Below are positions 1-10,260 of a stretch of DNA of 64,000 bases, piece after piece. The position numbers and the translations under genes were made by a program. The notes under the pieces are model-generated. The model ran no database searches. It was not told where the DNA came from and saw nothing but the letters and a program-made list of their open reading frames with translations. The stretch lies in contig KL647296.1 of NCBI GenBank assembly GCA_000727475.1, positions 3,392,784 through 3,456,783 on the forward strand, written 5' to 3'. The DNA comes from Sarcocystis neurona (Eukaryota; Apicomplexa; Conoidasida; Eucoccidiorida; Sarcocystidae). Position 1 is the first letter of the stretch; every line of letters starts with the position of its first letter.

Positions 1-156
1 TTGCTGCTTCTGCTGCTGTTGCTGCTTCTGCTGCTGTTGCTGCTTCTGCTGCTGTTGCTGCTTCTGCTGCTGTTGCTGCTTCTGCTGCTGTTGCTGCTCC
101 TTTTGCTGTTGCTGCTTCTGCTGCTGTTGCTGCTTCTGCTGCTGTTGCTGCTGCTG
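1..156. repeat. 18-bp CTG-type minisatellite at the window edge
   Basis: An 18-bp unit, TTGCTGCTTCTGCTGCTG, is repeated about eight times with one short interruption near 95-110. It reads as poly-Leu on the plus strand and as Gln/Lys-rich on the minus strand. The array runs off the left edge, so it cannot be assigned to an exon or intron. Nothing non-repetitive beside it supports a protein. Confidence 0.9.
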
Positions 157-2419
157 CCGGTCGTGCTGCAGCGACTTTTTGATGTGTCGGGGCGTCCACC
201 GGGAAGGCACTTCCTTCTGTGTCGTTGGTATATATATATCCCTCTCTGCATGCGGTAACAAATCCATTTCTCTTCAGAAACATCACTCGAAATATCTTCT
301 CTCAACACACCCGTCTGCACACGGATGGATATATACGTGTGTGGATGTGTCTGTGTACATGTGTCTCTCTACGTATCTGTGTGTGTGTCTGTTTGTCTTT
401 CTATTTCTTCGTTTTGTATACCTGTACGAACTTTCATCGACTGCATTTCTCTATAAACACATATAAATGTGTGTCTACAGAGGTGCGGTCAATTTTTTTT
501 GAATCTCCACATTTCTCTCTGTCTCTCTTATTCTCTTCCCATATTCTTCCCTCTGCATTTCACTCTCTCTCTCTATACACACACACATATATACTTCCCT
601 ATCTTCTTCCCATATGTATATACATGTATTCGTATATATGAATAGCTCTATCTCTCTGTGTCTTTTTCTACGTTACTCCCCCTCTGTATATATATATATA
701 TATGTGCATTTATCTCTCTCTTCAATATATATGTATGGGTATGTATTCTTCTGTCTCTCAATATCTGCATTTACTTTTTGTCTCTCTGCATGCGTGTCTC
801 ACGACGTGTCTCCGTGTCTCTCCCCCCCGCCGTTTCCGTGTCTCCGTCGCTCGGTACATTTCTTCTGCCGTCTCGCCGGCCCTTCTCCGGTTTGCTGCTG
901 CTGCGGATTTCCTTCCATTTGTCTGCGTCCGCTTCTCTGCTGCTCTGCGTCCCTGCTGTCCTCCCCTTCGTGCTGCTGCACGCCTTTTCGTGTCCCTCCC
1001 TTCCCGTCTCCGTCTCGCGTCCGTCTGCTGCGTGCGCGTCTCCGTGTGTGCTGCTGAGCCGCTTCTCCGTCTCTCCGTACGTTTTCCCGCTGTCTGTGCT
1101 GCGTTTGCTGCCCGCTTTCCGACTCCCCCCCCCTCCCCCCACGCTGCTCTCCCCTCTCGCCGTCTCTCTGATTTCCCCTCCCATTTCTTTCGCCCTGCAT
1201 GCCTTCGCTTCCCCGTCTTCTTTCCGCCGTCTCCGTGTCTCCGGCGCTCCCCCCCCCGTCTCCCCACTTTCCGCAGTCTCGTCTCCACACGCAGCCGCGT
1301 CTTTCCCGCAACACACCTGCGCAGGGGGGCCGGAGGTGAATGTGTGTGCTGTTTTTCTTCTGACCCCCGAAAATATTTATTCACTGCGTCTTCCTTGCTG
1401 TTGCGTCTGCCCCCCCCCCCCGGGCTTACACAAATATTTGTCATTTTCCGTCTTTTTGCTGTCCCTTCTTCACTCTCTGTATCTGTCTGGGGGGGAATAT
1501 ACTCACACAGACCTGCTGTTCTCAAAAAGTGTAGACCCACCCACCACTCTGTGCTGTTCCTCTCTGTTCCTCCCTATCTGCCATTCTCATATATATATAC
1601 CTTTGCGCGTATATATATATATACGCGTAGAGAGAGATGGATGCATACGTAGTTGTATACGTATATAGGTGTATGTATATGTAGATATATGCATATGTAT
1701 CTATGTACGTATATATATATAAGTGTATATATGTTTGTGTATGTATATATATATGTATAAGTGTATATATATATGTATAAGTGTATATATATATGTATAT
1801 GTATGGATACGTGTTTGTGTGTGTGTGTATATATGTGTATATGCATAAGTGTATGTATGTGTAGATATATGCATAGGTATATGTGTATGTATATGTGTAT
1901 GTTATATATATATGGATGGATGCGTATTTGTGTGTGTATCCATATAAGTGTATGTATATATGTATATATTCATATATATAATATAGATGTATGCATACGT
2001 ATTTGTGTGTATGTATCTAAGCATCTATGGACGTAGATATACGCATATGTATATGGGTATATGGGTATATCTACATATATATAAATATAGATGCATGCAT
2101 AGGTATTTGTGTGTGTGTCTATAAACAAGTGTATTTATATATACATGTAAATACAGACACACACATATACAGATGGGTATATCTACATCTACATACACTT
2201 CCACATATATACACACGAGTATATATGTGTTCAAATGTATATTTGTATACATAAGTGTAGACGCATGCGTACGTATGTGTGTGTGTGTGTGTGAGTATAT
2301 ATGTAACTGTACGTAGATATATGCATGCGGATATGTGTATATATGTAGGCGCGTGTGTACTTGTATCTTCATGGATACGTATATATATTTTCTCTCTGTC
2401 TGTGTGTGGGGTGGTGCAG
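157..2419. other. Non-coding stretch: pyrimidine-rich, then TATATG microsatellite
   Basis: From 500 to 1570 the plus strand is strongly C/T-rich (TCTCTGTCTC, CCGTCTCC), which leaves long but meaningless ORFs in several frames. From 1590 to 2390 it becomes a TATATGTGTATA microsatellite. The stretch ends in an AG at 2418-2419 before a probable exon, so it is most likely an intron or upstream flank. No gene is seen. Confidence 0.6.
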
Positions 2420-3476
2420 GCTCGCTCCGGCGTTGTTTATCTATAACCCTCTGTTGACAGTATCTGCAAAAGAAGCTGCTTTATATTGCCGATATGTGGA
2501 TCTGCCGGTGTCTTCGCCGCTTTTGCTGCTAGCGTTGCAGCCGGCAGCCGCAGCAGCAAACGGCGCCTTTTTCCCGCGCTCGCGGTCTGCTGCTGCCAGC
2601 GCAGGCGGCAGACGACTTCTTGCAGAAGAGCAGCAGCAGCAGCGAGCGGAGGGGGGGAGGGAAGTCTGGGGAGGACCCGGCGCAGCAGAGAAAGGAGGAG
2701 CTGCGCGGCAACAGCGACAGCTGCAGTTTTCCTTGGGTTACCTGCTGCATTCGTTTCTTGCTGATCTTCAACGAAGTTTCCCCTCTGCCGTCTCAAACAT
2801 CCTGCAGACCGCGCAAAAATTTGCTGCTGCAGCAGTGCACACGCCACCACCAGCACCACCACCACCGAGAGGGACGCGGTCAGCTGCAGCAGAGATGCCA
2901 GGAGTAGCAGCAGCTGCAGTCGAGAGGCCAGGAGCAGCGGCAGCAGCAGCAGAGAGACCAGGAGCAGCGGCAGCAGAGACGGCAGCGGCGGCAGCGTCTT
3001 TTCCGATTGATGTGCACAGAGCAGCAGCAGCGTCTGCAGCAGCAGAAATAAAAGAAGAAGTAGCTGGCGCTGCAGGCGGGTCCCTCGCAGCTTCAACAGG
3101 AGAGACGCGGGCGACCTCCCCTCCCTGCGGGAAGTTTGCTGCAGTAGAAAGCGAAGCAGCCGATGTTCCTCGCGTAGTAGCTGCCGCCAGTTGGAGCGGT
3201 GGCTGCTGCGGCGCTGGCTTTGCAAGCAGCAACAGCGCCCACGAGTATAGCTACAGGAACAGCAGTAGTAACAGCCGGAGAAGCAGGAGCAACGGCAGCA
3301 GCAGGAGCAGCAGCAGCAGCGACGGGAACAGCGGTAGCAACGAGAGCGGCGGTAGCAACAGGAGCAGCGGTAGCCACGGGAGCAGCACCGTTCGACGATG
3401 TGCGTTGTGCTACACAGGAGCGGTGGATGAAGAGGGACTGGGGAGCCCGTCGCTATGGACGAGACAGCAGCAGCAG
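2420..3476 (+). CDS. Probable exon of an unidentified protein, with Ala/Ser/Gln runs
   Basis: An open frame with a plausible acceptor (GGTGCAG, ending 2419) and a strong donor (CAG|GTAAAT at 3476/3477), entering in phase 2 and leaving in phase 0. Two segments look like ordinary protein rather than repeat. One is near the start (LFIYNPLLTVSAKEAALYC, about 2430-2490). The other is a hydrophobic/amphipathic stretch around 2725-2825 containing FSLGYLLHSFLADLQ and SAVSNILQTAQKF. The rest is Ala-, Ser- and Gln-rich homopolymer sequence from CAG repeats, typical of Eimeria exons. I recognise no family. It may belong to the same gene as the segment at 4992-5402, because both are on the same strand and their phases are compatible. 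Being an internal exon, it has no assignable start codon. Confidence 0.4.
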
Positions 3477-4370
3477 GTAAATTCTTTTCCTTTTGATTTG
3501 CGGCAGACGGTAATCCGAGGTAGTTTCATGATTGTTGCTGCTGTTGCTCAGACTGCTGCTGCTGCCGCTCCTACTGCTGCTGCCGCCACTTCTGCTGTTG
3601 TGCGGGACGTCATGCCGCTGCTTTTGCTGCTGGCGTAGTAGACGAGGACTGCCGCTGCTGCAGCCCCCGGGCTCCTCCCATTGCAGCTGCTGAAGCAGGA
3701 GTATCTTTGCAGGAGCTTCTGCCGCTGCTGCTGCTGTCAAGGTCGACGTGCTGCTGCTGCGGCTGTCGCCGATGCTGCTGCTGCCGCCTCTTCTTCTCGC
3801 GCTGACGAAGTGCTGACACTGCTGCCGCAGGAGTGCTGCGCTGCTGTGTGGCTGCTGCTGCTGCAACACCGTTGCTGCCGTGCCTCTTAGCAGAGTAAAA
3901 TGTAGGAGGAGAGCAGCAGCAGTGGGGCAGGAGAGCAGAGGCGTGGTACAACACTGCCGGGGCTGCTGTTGGAGCGCCGGAGAGAACCGAGAAGTTGCTG
4001 CTGCTGCTGCTGTGCTGCCAGAGAGCGCAGCTGCGCCAAGCATCGCAGCAGCAAAGCGGTTGCAACTGCAGCAGCTGCAGAAGCAAACGCACCAGAAGCA
4101 GGTGCAGAAGATGCTTCAAAAGCAGCAGCAGCCTCGGCAGCAGCAGCGGCAGCAGCAGCAGCAGCGGCAGCAGCAGCGGTAGCAGCAGCGGCAGCAGCAG
4201 CAGCAGCACCGGCAGCAGCACCGGCAGCAGCAGCGGCGCCGGCAGCAGCAGCAGCACCGGCAACAGTAGCGGAAGCAGCACCGGCAGCAGCAGCAGCGGT
4301 TGACGGCGAAGGTCGCGGCGTGGCCCATGCGAGACGTCCCAGAGAAGCAGGAAGCGCAGCCTAGGCGAGC
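3477..4370. repeat. CTG block followed by CAG block
   Basis: About 3530-3880 is imperfect CTG repeat on the plus strand and 3905-4320 is imperfect CAG repeat (CAGCAGCGGCAG units), with the switch near 3890. Every frame is partly open and gives Gln, Ala, Ser or Leu runs, so frame alone cannot decide whether it codes. It follows a strong donor at 3477 and is probably intronic. Confidence 0.6.
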
Positions 4371-4991
4371 AGCAGCAACGTAGACTAGGTTAAGCAGCCG
4401 CGCGACTCTTGCCAAGTCGAATCCCCGGGACGCAGGGCTCTGCGCAAGTTTCCTTCCTCTCTTCAGCAGCACCAGCACCCACACGACAACCGACGTCCCC
4501 TCCTCACCCCTGTTGCTCTGCTTATCCTCCGACATTCTTCTCCTTCAACGCCTTGTATATCCTTCGCATGTATATGTATATGTACATTCATATGTGTATA
4601 TGAATGTACTTACGTGTGTGAGGATATGTGTATAAGTATATATATCTATATGCGTATATGCGTGTATACATACATGTGTGAAGATGTGTGTATATCTATA
4701 TATATCAATATGCATATATATATGTATATACATGTGTATAGAGAGTTCCTTTGTAGACGTGCTGGTAGCTTTGCATATATGTATGTCTGGGTATTTTTGC
4801 AGGTGTATATGTCGACCGTCCTTGTACTGGGGTCGTCGCACCTTTCCTCAGGCCGGACGCATGCACATTTATATATATATTCATATATATGTATATATAT
4901 GTATATACGTATGTATATGTATAGAGATAGGGAATGGTGTACGTGTGTATGCGTGTGGGAGCTGCTGCGGTACGGCTGTGACGGTGCGCAG
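4371..4991. other. Probable intron with TATATG microsatellites
   Basis: A short unique stretch (4371-4550) is followed by TATATG microsatellite tracts at 4560-4740 and 4870-4930. No credible ORF. AG dinucleotides at 4990-4991 and 4999-5000 are the likely acceptors of the next exon. Confidence 0.5.
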
Positions 4992-5402
4992 GTGCTGCAG
5001 ACTGCGGGTCTGCTTCCGTTTTTTCCCGTTGCCATGAGGAAGCAGCAGGAGGCAGAACAGCAGCAGCGGGAGGAAGAGCGGCAGCAGAAGGAGCAGCTGC
5101 AGACGGAGCGTCATCAGGCGGAGCAGCAGCAGCATCCGCGGGGGGTTGGAGGTTCAGATGGGGTCGTCCCGCTGCAGCTGAAAGGGCAGCAGCCACAGCA
5201 GAGAGAGCAGCAGCCGACGGGGCGGCAGCTACAGGTCGAAGGAGAGGACTACGGAGAAGCGAGATTTTGCATGCCCTGCGCTCGTCTTGCAGCAGCCTCT
5301 CCGGCCAGCGCTGCTGCTGTTGGTGCGCTGCTACACGCTGAAATGCAGCAGCAGCAGCAGTGGCAGAGGAATCAGCAGCAGCAGCAGTTTCTCTGTGCCT
5401 GA
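4992..5402 (+). CDS. Probable Gln/Glu-rich exon of an unidentified protein
   Basis: The frame starting at 4992, or at 5001 if the second AG is used, gives VLQTAGLLPFFPVAMRKQ, then a charged Gln/Glu/Arg/Lys stretch that would form a coiled coil. A less repetitive segment follows (EGEDYGEARFCMPCARLAA, about 5240-5300), then a TGA at 5400-5402. Both possible starts are in phase 0, matching the donor at 3476, so the two segments can be spliced in frame. Either the gene ends here or splicing leaves this frame before the stop. A very strong donor (GTAAGT) lies a little downstream at 5784, so another exon in a different frame is possible. No family recognised. Confidence 0.35.
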   Translation: MLQTAGLLPFFPVAMRKQQEAEQQQREEERQQKEQLQTERHQAEQQQHPRGVGGSDGVVPLQLKGQQPQQREQQPTGRQLQVEGEDYGEARFCMPCARLAAASPASAAAVGALLHAEMQQQQQWQRNQQQQQFLCA

Positions 5403-5783
5403 CGACAACGGAAGAGGAAGAAGAAGAGGAGGAGCAGTAAGGGCAGCAATGCGCTGGCCGAGACGGCAGCAGGAGCAACAACGTCGCGTCGGATCTCGAA
5501 GAACTCGTGCGACAACAGCAGCACCACCGCACGGGACTTGAGAGGGATGGCAGCAGCAGCTTGAAAGCGCAGAGAGAAGAAGCACCAGCAGCAGATTGAA
5601 GCGCCGAGAGAAGCAGCCGCGGTAGCCGGTTGGAACCGCAGGAGCAGCAGCAGCGGAAGCAGCAGCAGCAGGGGCAGCAGCAGCAGAAGCAGCAGCAGCA
5701 GAAGCAGCAGCAGCAGGAGCAACAGCAGAAGGAGCAACAGCAGAAGGAGCAGCAGCAGCGGGGCCAGCTTTTTGCTGCTGTTT
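5403..5783 (+). other. CAG block ending at a consensus splice donor
   Basis: Imperfect CAG repeats at 5540-5765 read as a Gln/Lys run in one frame (open after a TGA near 5600). The run ends in GQLFAAV immediately before TTT|GTAAGTATCC at 5784, the best 5' splice-site match in this part of the window. A short Gln-rich exon of roughly 5600-5783 is possible, but no acceptor stands out. Confidence 0.3.
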
Positions 5784-6180
5784 GTAAGTATCCTTGAATA
5801 CTGCTGATTGCCGTGTCACGGGACAGCTCTCTCCAAATCTCACCAGAGCTCGAGCATGCGTTCTCTGCAACAGCAGGAGCAGCACCAAGTTTATCAGCAG
5901 CAGCAGTCTTCAACAGAAGCCTATATACTTATACATGTAAATAGGAAATGTAGGTGGCTGTAAGGGAAAGTTAAAAGTCAAACTTTGTATACGTGTACTC
6001 CCTCACCCTAACTGCAAGCGCCTCCTTCGCACACCCACATGTATACTTATACATGTGTATATATGGTAATACATACGCACATATATGTATACATATGTGT
6101 ACATATATATTTGTGTATATGTCTATTTGAATATGCAGAGGTCAACACTGGCGTAAACCGCCAGTGTGAGGCAGCAGTGA
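5784..6180. other. Non-coding, with TA microsatellite and a perfect hairpin
   Basis: A/T-rich sequence with TATATG repeats at 6030-6130. A 9-bp perfect inverted repeat (ACACTGGCG, loop TAAAC, CGCCAGTGT) lies at 6145-6167. No gene seen. Confidence 0.6.
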
Positions 6181-7200
6181 AGAGAGATGTACCGCAGGGC
6201 GACGAGCAGCAGACGTGATGCATCGTCTCTCATCAAAGATGTACAGATAGGCATGCAGGGCTATCCACGTCAGGTATGTGTGTGCCATCGTAGGTATGGG
6301 TTGAATAGCATTTATGTAGAAAAAGAGAAAGGACGGGTGTTCTCGAGGTGCCCGCATCCCGTCTTCTCAGCAGCGGAGTCAGCAGCAGCGAGAGCTTGTG
6401 GAAGAGCCGTTCCTTCGTACGGATGTTATCATGCGCGTGGTTGGGAGGGAGCGGGATTGCTGCTGGCGTTTGCGAGAGACAGATATATGGGGCACGGCGC
6501 TGCGTTTCCACGGAGGAGTAGCGGCACAAAGGGCACTCCTTCGACAGAAAAACGACACCAGCAGCAGAGAAAGGTTTTCGTCAATATGTTGGCGCCGTTC
6601 GGCGTGTTGCTGCGGCTGCTGCAACAAGGTGGACAGCAGCAGCAACAGCAGCAGCAGAGAAGCGTCCTCGTCAATATTTTGGCGCCGGCGGGCGTGTTGC
6701 TCTGCAGCAGCGGCGGGTGCGGCGCACTCCTGCGAGAACGCAGCTGCAGCAGCGATGCACGCGAGCGGTTCGTCGCAGCTAGCAGCAACAGCAGCAGCAA
6801 TCGGTGCAGCAGGGCAGCAAAGAGCTGCAGCTGCAGCACCACGAGGAGCGGAGAAGAAGGAGGAGAAGTCGATGACGGCGCACGTCGCTGCAGCGCATGC
6901 AGCAGTCGTGCGGCAGCACCAGAGACAACTGCCGACTGAAAACAGCAGCGCGCAACAGAAGCGCGTATATACACGAGAAACTGCAGCAGCTGACTCGCAG
7001 TTACGTAGCGCCGAGGACAGCAGCAAAAGTGACGCAACGGCGCAGCTGCAGAACTGGCAACACTTGCAGCACACAGCCAACGCAGCCGCGACGAAGACGA
7101 GATAGGAGACGAGCAGCAGGTGCAGCGCGACAGGTTGCAGCAGCGGACGAAGCACAACAGCAGCGCTTCTCGCCGTAGCAGCCGCACAGGCGGACAGCAA
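6181..7200. repeat. CAG-rich block containing a ~93-bp tandem duplication
   Basis: Mostly imperfect CAG repeat with several overlapping ORFs and no way to choose between frames. Around 6570-6715 an approximately 93-bp unit occurs twice; each copy carries GTCAATAT, one variable base, TTGGCGCC, then GGCGTGTTGCT. In one plus frame this gives NMLAPFGVLL and NILAPAGVLL. It could be exonic, but no splice-site pair makes a convincing exon. Confidence 0.5.
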
Positions 7201-8050
7201 CTGCCCACACATTAGCGCCCTCCGCTGTCATAGCGCTTCTATGTAACGTTTTCCTGCTGCAGCAGCCGTGCGCACAAGAGCAGAACATGCGACGGCAGCA
7301 GCACCAGCACCTCTGGCAGGTGTCTCCTCCACATATATGTATGTACATAGATATGTATATATATATAAGCGCGGTAAATACGTTTGCACGTGTCTCTCTC
7401 CATATTCTGTACGTACAAAGCATCTGCCTTTCAAGGGCAGGTGTCACTACGCTGCACGCGTCTGCTGTGTGTGGATATGTGTGTGTGTAGCTGCATTTGT
7501 GTAGACATGCCCGGGGACTACATATATATATATATGTGTACGCATATATATTGAGGACGCATATATATTTGCATATATTGTATATACATATTACGCATGC
7601 ACAGACGTGTAGAAAGCTGAGCTGATGTGCTTGGGTAAGTCTTCCTCTCCATGTGTCTATGGAGAGCGTAGTCACCTACAGGTATATGCGCCTCTTCTTG
7701 TGGTAGTGATGGTGGTCGTAGGTGGTGTTGGTGGTGGTGATGGTGATGGTGGTGGTGAAGCGTATGTACAGGTTTTCTGCCTTTACGTGTGGCAGATGGT
7801 TGAGAAAATACCGGCCGGTGAAGAAAGTGTAGCGCTCCGCATGTAGATCATCGCGCAGCAGCAGCTGCTCTGAATCTCAAACGACTGTCGCACGCTGCAC
7901 TTCCGTCAGCGCTACTTTTCTGCGGGCTCGTCTCGAAGCGAACACATTCAAAAAAAAAGGATGGACGACAACAAAAAAACAGAACATGAAGCGCTGCAGC
8001 TGCTGCTGTGGCAGCCCGGCAAACGAACTGACGCTGCGGCTGCTGCGGAG
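7201..8050. other. Non-coding: TA microsatellites and a GGT-rich tract
   Basis: TATATG microsatellites at 7330-7370 and 7510-7590, then a GGT/GAT-rich tract at 7700-7760 (GGTGGTGGTGATGGTGATGG). A GTAAGT donor-like sequence is present at 7635. No exon recognised. Confidence 0.5.
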
Positions 8051-8059
8051 ACGCTGGAA

Positions 8060-8440
8060 TGAGAGGTCTGCAAGGAAGTTCGCCGCTTCTTTGGCTGCTG
8101 CTGCTGCTGCTACGTCACTGCGATGAGGTAGCGGTGATCAAATACGCTGCTGCCTTTGCTGCTGCTGCTGCTACGCTGCAGCGAGATATCCGCGAGGAAC
8201 TGCGCTGCTGCCTTGGTTGCTGGTGGTGCTGCTGCTGCCACGGCGCAGTCTGCGAGTAGCTGCGCTGCTGCTTTGACTGCCGCTGGTCCTGCTGCTGCTG
8301 CTGCTGCACTGCAGTAAGATGTCTGCGAGCAACTGCGCTGCTGCTCTCGCTGCTGATGCTGCTACGCTGCAGTGAGATGTCCGCGAGGAACTGCGCTGCT
8401 ACTTTGGCTGCTGCTGGTGCTGCTGCTACGCTGCACCGGT
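8060..8440. repeat. Degenerate ~60-70-bp tandem repeat inside a CTG block
   Basis: Five diverged copies share the core GATGTCCGCGAGGAACTGCG followed by CTGCTGCTTTGGCTGCTG. Cores lie near 8067, 8185, 8248, 8317 and 8374. The copies contain stops in most frames, so this is probably a minisatellite grown within CTG repeat rather than coding repeat. Confidence 0.65.
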
Positions 8441-8773
8441 GTGGAGCAGGCGCTGCTGCTGTCGCTGCTGAATCTGGTATGACCGGTGGCCAAGTCTGCT
8501 GTGGTGTCGCTGCTGCATCTGCTGTTGTCGTTGGTCAATCTGCTGCTGCTGCTGCCTCGTTCCAACGAACGCCGCCCGAATTTGCGGTGGTCACCGCTCT
8601 CGCGTAAATGCCCATGCATGCGCAGCGTCTTCTTCCGCTTGCATGGACGTGAGTCACTGGGCGACAGAGACAGTGACTTCTTGCTCCCACGTCTTTGCAG
8701 GCCTGCGCGCCTCGTCAGGAAATAACGCGGTACTCCAAACACTAGTGCACGACCGCCATGCATAGACATAACT

Positions 8774-9090
8774 ACGCAAGGCCATGTGCACACGTTCCAC
8801 AAGTATAAAGAAGTGCGAGACAGCATGTCTACTTATATGTGTATATATGTATATATGTTACAAGGCCATCCACTCGCCACCCGTAACTGCAGAGAAGTGC
8901 GAGAGAGTGTTTACATGTATGTATGCATATACATATATATATGTATATCACAAGGCCGTCTCCTCGCCATTCATATGTATCGAGAAGTGCGAGAGAAAAT
9001 GCGCATATATATATATATATATATATATCTGACAAGGCCACCTACACACGCCCCATACGTATAGAGAAGTGCGAGAGAGAATGTTTATTC
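8774..9090. repeat. Four copies of an ~87-bp repeat with a TA-microsatellite core
   Basis: Each copy has ACAAGGCC, a variable stretch of about 20 bp, AGAAGTGCGAGAGAGAATG, then a TATATG run of varying length. Copies begin near 8774, 8860, 8950 and 9033. The conserved part resists decay while the TA core varies in length. No coding sense. Confidence 0.8.
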
Positions 9091-9660
9091 GTACACTGAT
9101 TTATATAGGGGTGTGTAATTATTTGCACGCGGCAAGTTGGTGGACGTGCGCGTCTCAATCTCTGGTGTGTATGGAGCAGAATTGTACATGCATGTGAGTG
9201 GACCAGGTGGACTCCGCCACACGCGTCCCCACATTCAAGACAGCCCAAATATACATCCGTTTCCCTCTGCAGAGAAGTGGAAAACACGCACATCACTTGA
9301 GCAGCCGAAGACGCCGACGTCTGTTTGTACGTGGGCGCATGTGTACACACACATACGGTGAAACATTTGCTTCTACAGCGGTCAGCGTATTTTACGTAGA
9401 TACGCACAAGCATGTCTATGTACTTGTACATTTGTATGCATGTAAAGATCTCTACACACGCGCACAGAGTTCTACATGCATATGCATTACATTAAGTGTG
9501 AACGTATGCATAGATTCGTCGTGTGCGTGTGTGTATTTGCACGGGAGTTTATTCTGGTCCATCGTCATTTGTGAACCTTCTCTACTGCGGCCGCAAAGGC
9601 ATTTTGTGTATGGGCTGAGCAAGCAGCACGTTTTTCTTTTTGAGCCGCAGATTTGATGCC
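9091..9660. other. Unique sequence, no gene seen
   Basis: Lower-repeat sequence with only short ORFs. The longest, about 150 codons on the plus strand from 9198, has no start context, splice sites or motif I can support. Confidence 0.5.
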
Positions 9661-10260
9661 GGTTTAATCTATAAAAGAGTCGTAGTTTTCAAAGAGATGA
9701 CACTGCAACGACCTTGAGACCTGTGGAGCTTGCACAGGTCTAACACGCCGGGCTTCATCCTAGAGATCTGTCGAGCTTGGACACATTCGACACACTGCTT
9801 CAATCTAGAACTGCTTAACAGGCTTTACCTTATTTTTCATCTATGAACGTTTGTCTCTTGAACACCCTTTTGACGAAGATTCGATTCTACGAACATACGT
9901 AGTTTGAACAGATTTGACAGTGGTTCAATCGAGTCGTAACGTGGACCCATTTGACAAGTGTTCAGTCCACAAATATTCGTAGTGACTTCAACCGCTATTA
10001 CACTGGGTCAATCTATACATACTCGTAGCAGCTTGAACAGGTGTTACACTGGCTCAATATGTAAATATTCGCAGTTACTTTGACAGATGTTACATTGGCT
10101 TTATATATAAATACTCGTAGCAGCTTGAAGAGGTGCTACGCTGGCTCAATCTATAAATACTCGTAATAGCTGGGACAGGGGTTAAACCGCCTCGATTTAT
10201 ATTCGTAGCAGCTTGGACGAATTTCCACGTGTTCCATTATTCAAGGCTACGTAGCTTTCC
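9661..10260. repeat. 46-bp minisatellite, about 12 diverged copies
   Basis: Consecutive units of about 46 bp follow the pattern GGCTCAATCTATAAATACTC, then GTAGCAGCTTGAACAGGTGT, then TACACTG. The clearest four copies lie between about 10,006 and 10,190; copies to the left are increasingly diverged. Stops occur in all frames, so it is non-coding. The A/T-rich ATAAATA core sits at a constant position in each unit. Confidence 0.85.

Noticed and set aside
758..1540. Long overlapping ORFs on both strands in the C/T-rich stretch
   Set aside because: All frames are open because T/C-rich sequence lacks stops; the products are Arg/Glu or Leu/Ser/Cys composition with no conserved segment.
4400..4440. 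Possible tRNA T-arm (AAGTCGAATCCCCGGGA)
   Set aside because: No acceptor, D or anticodon stem can be formed around it.
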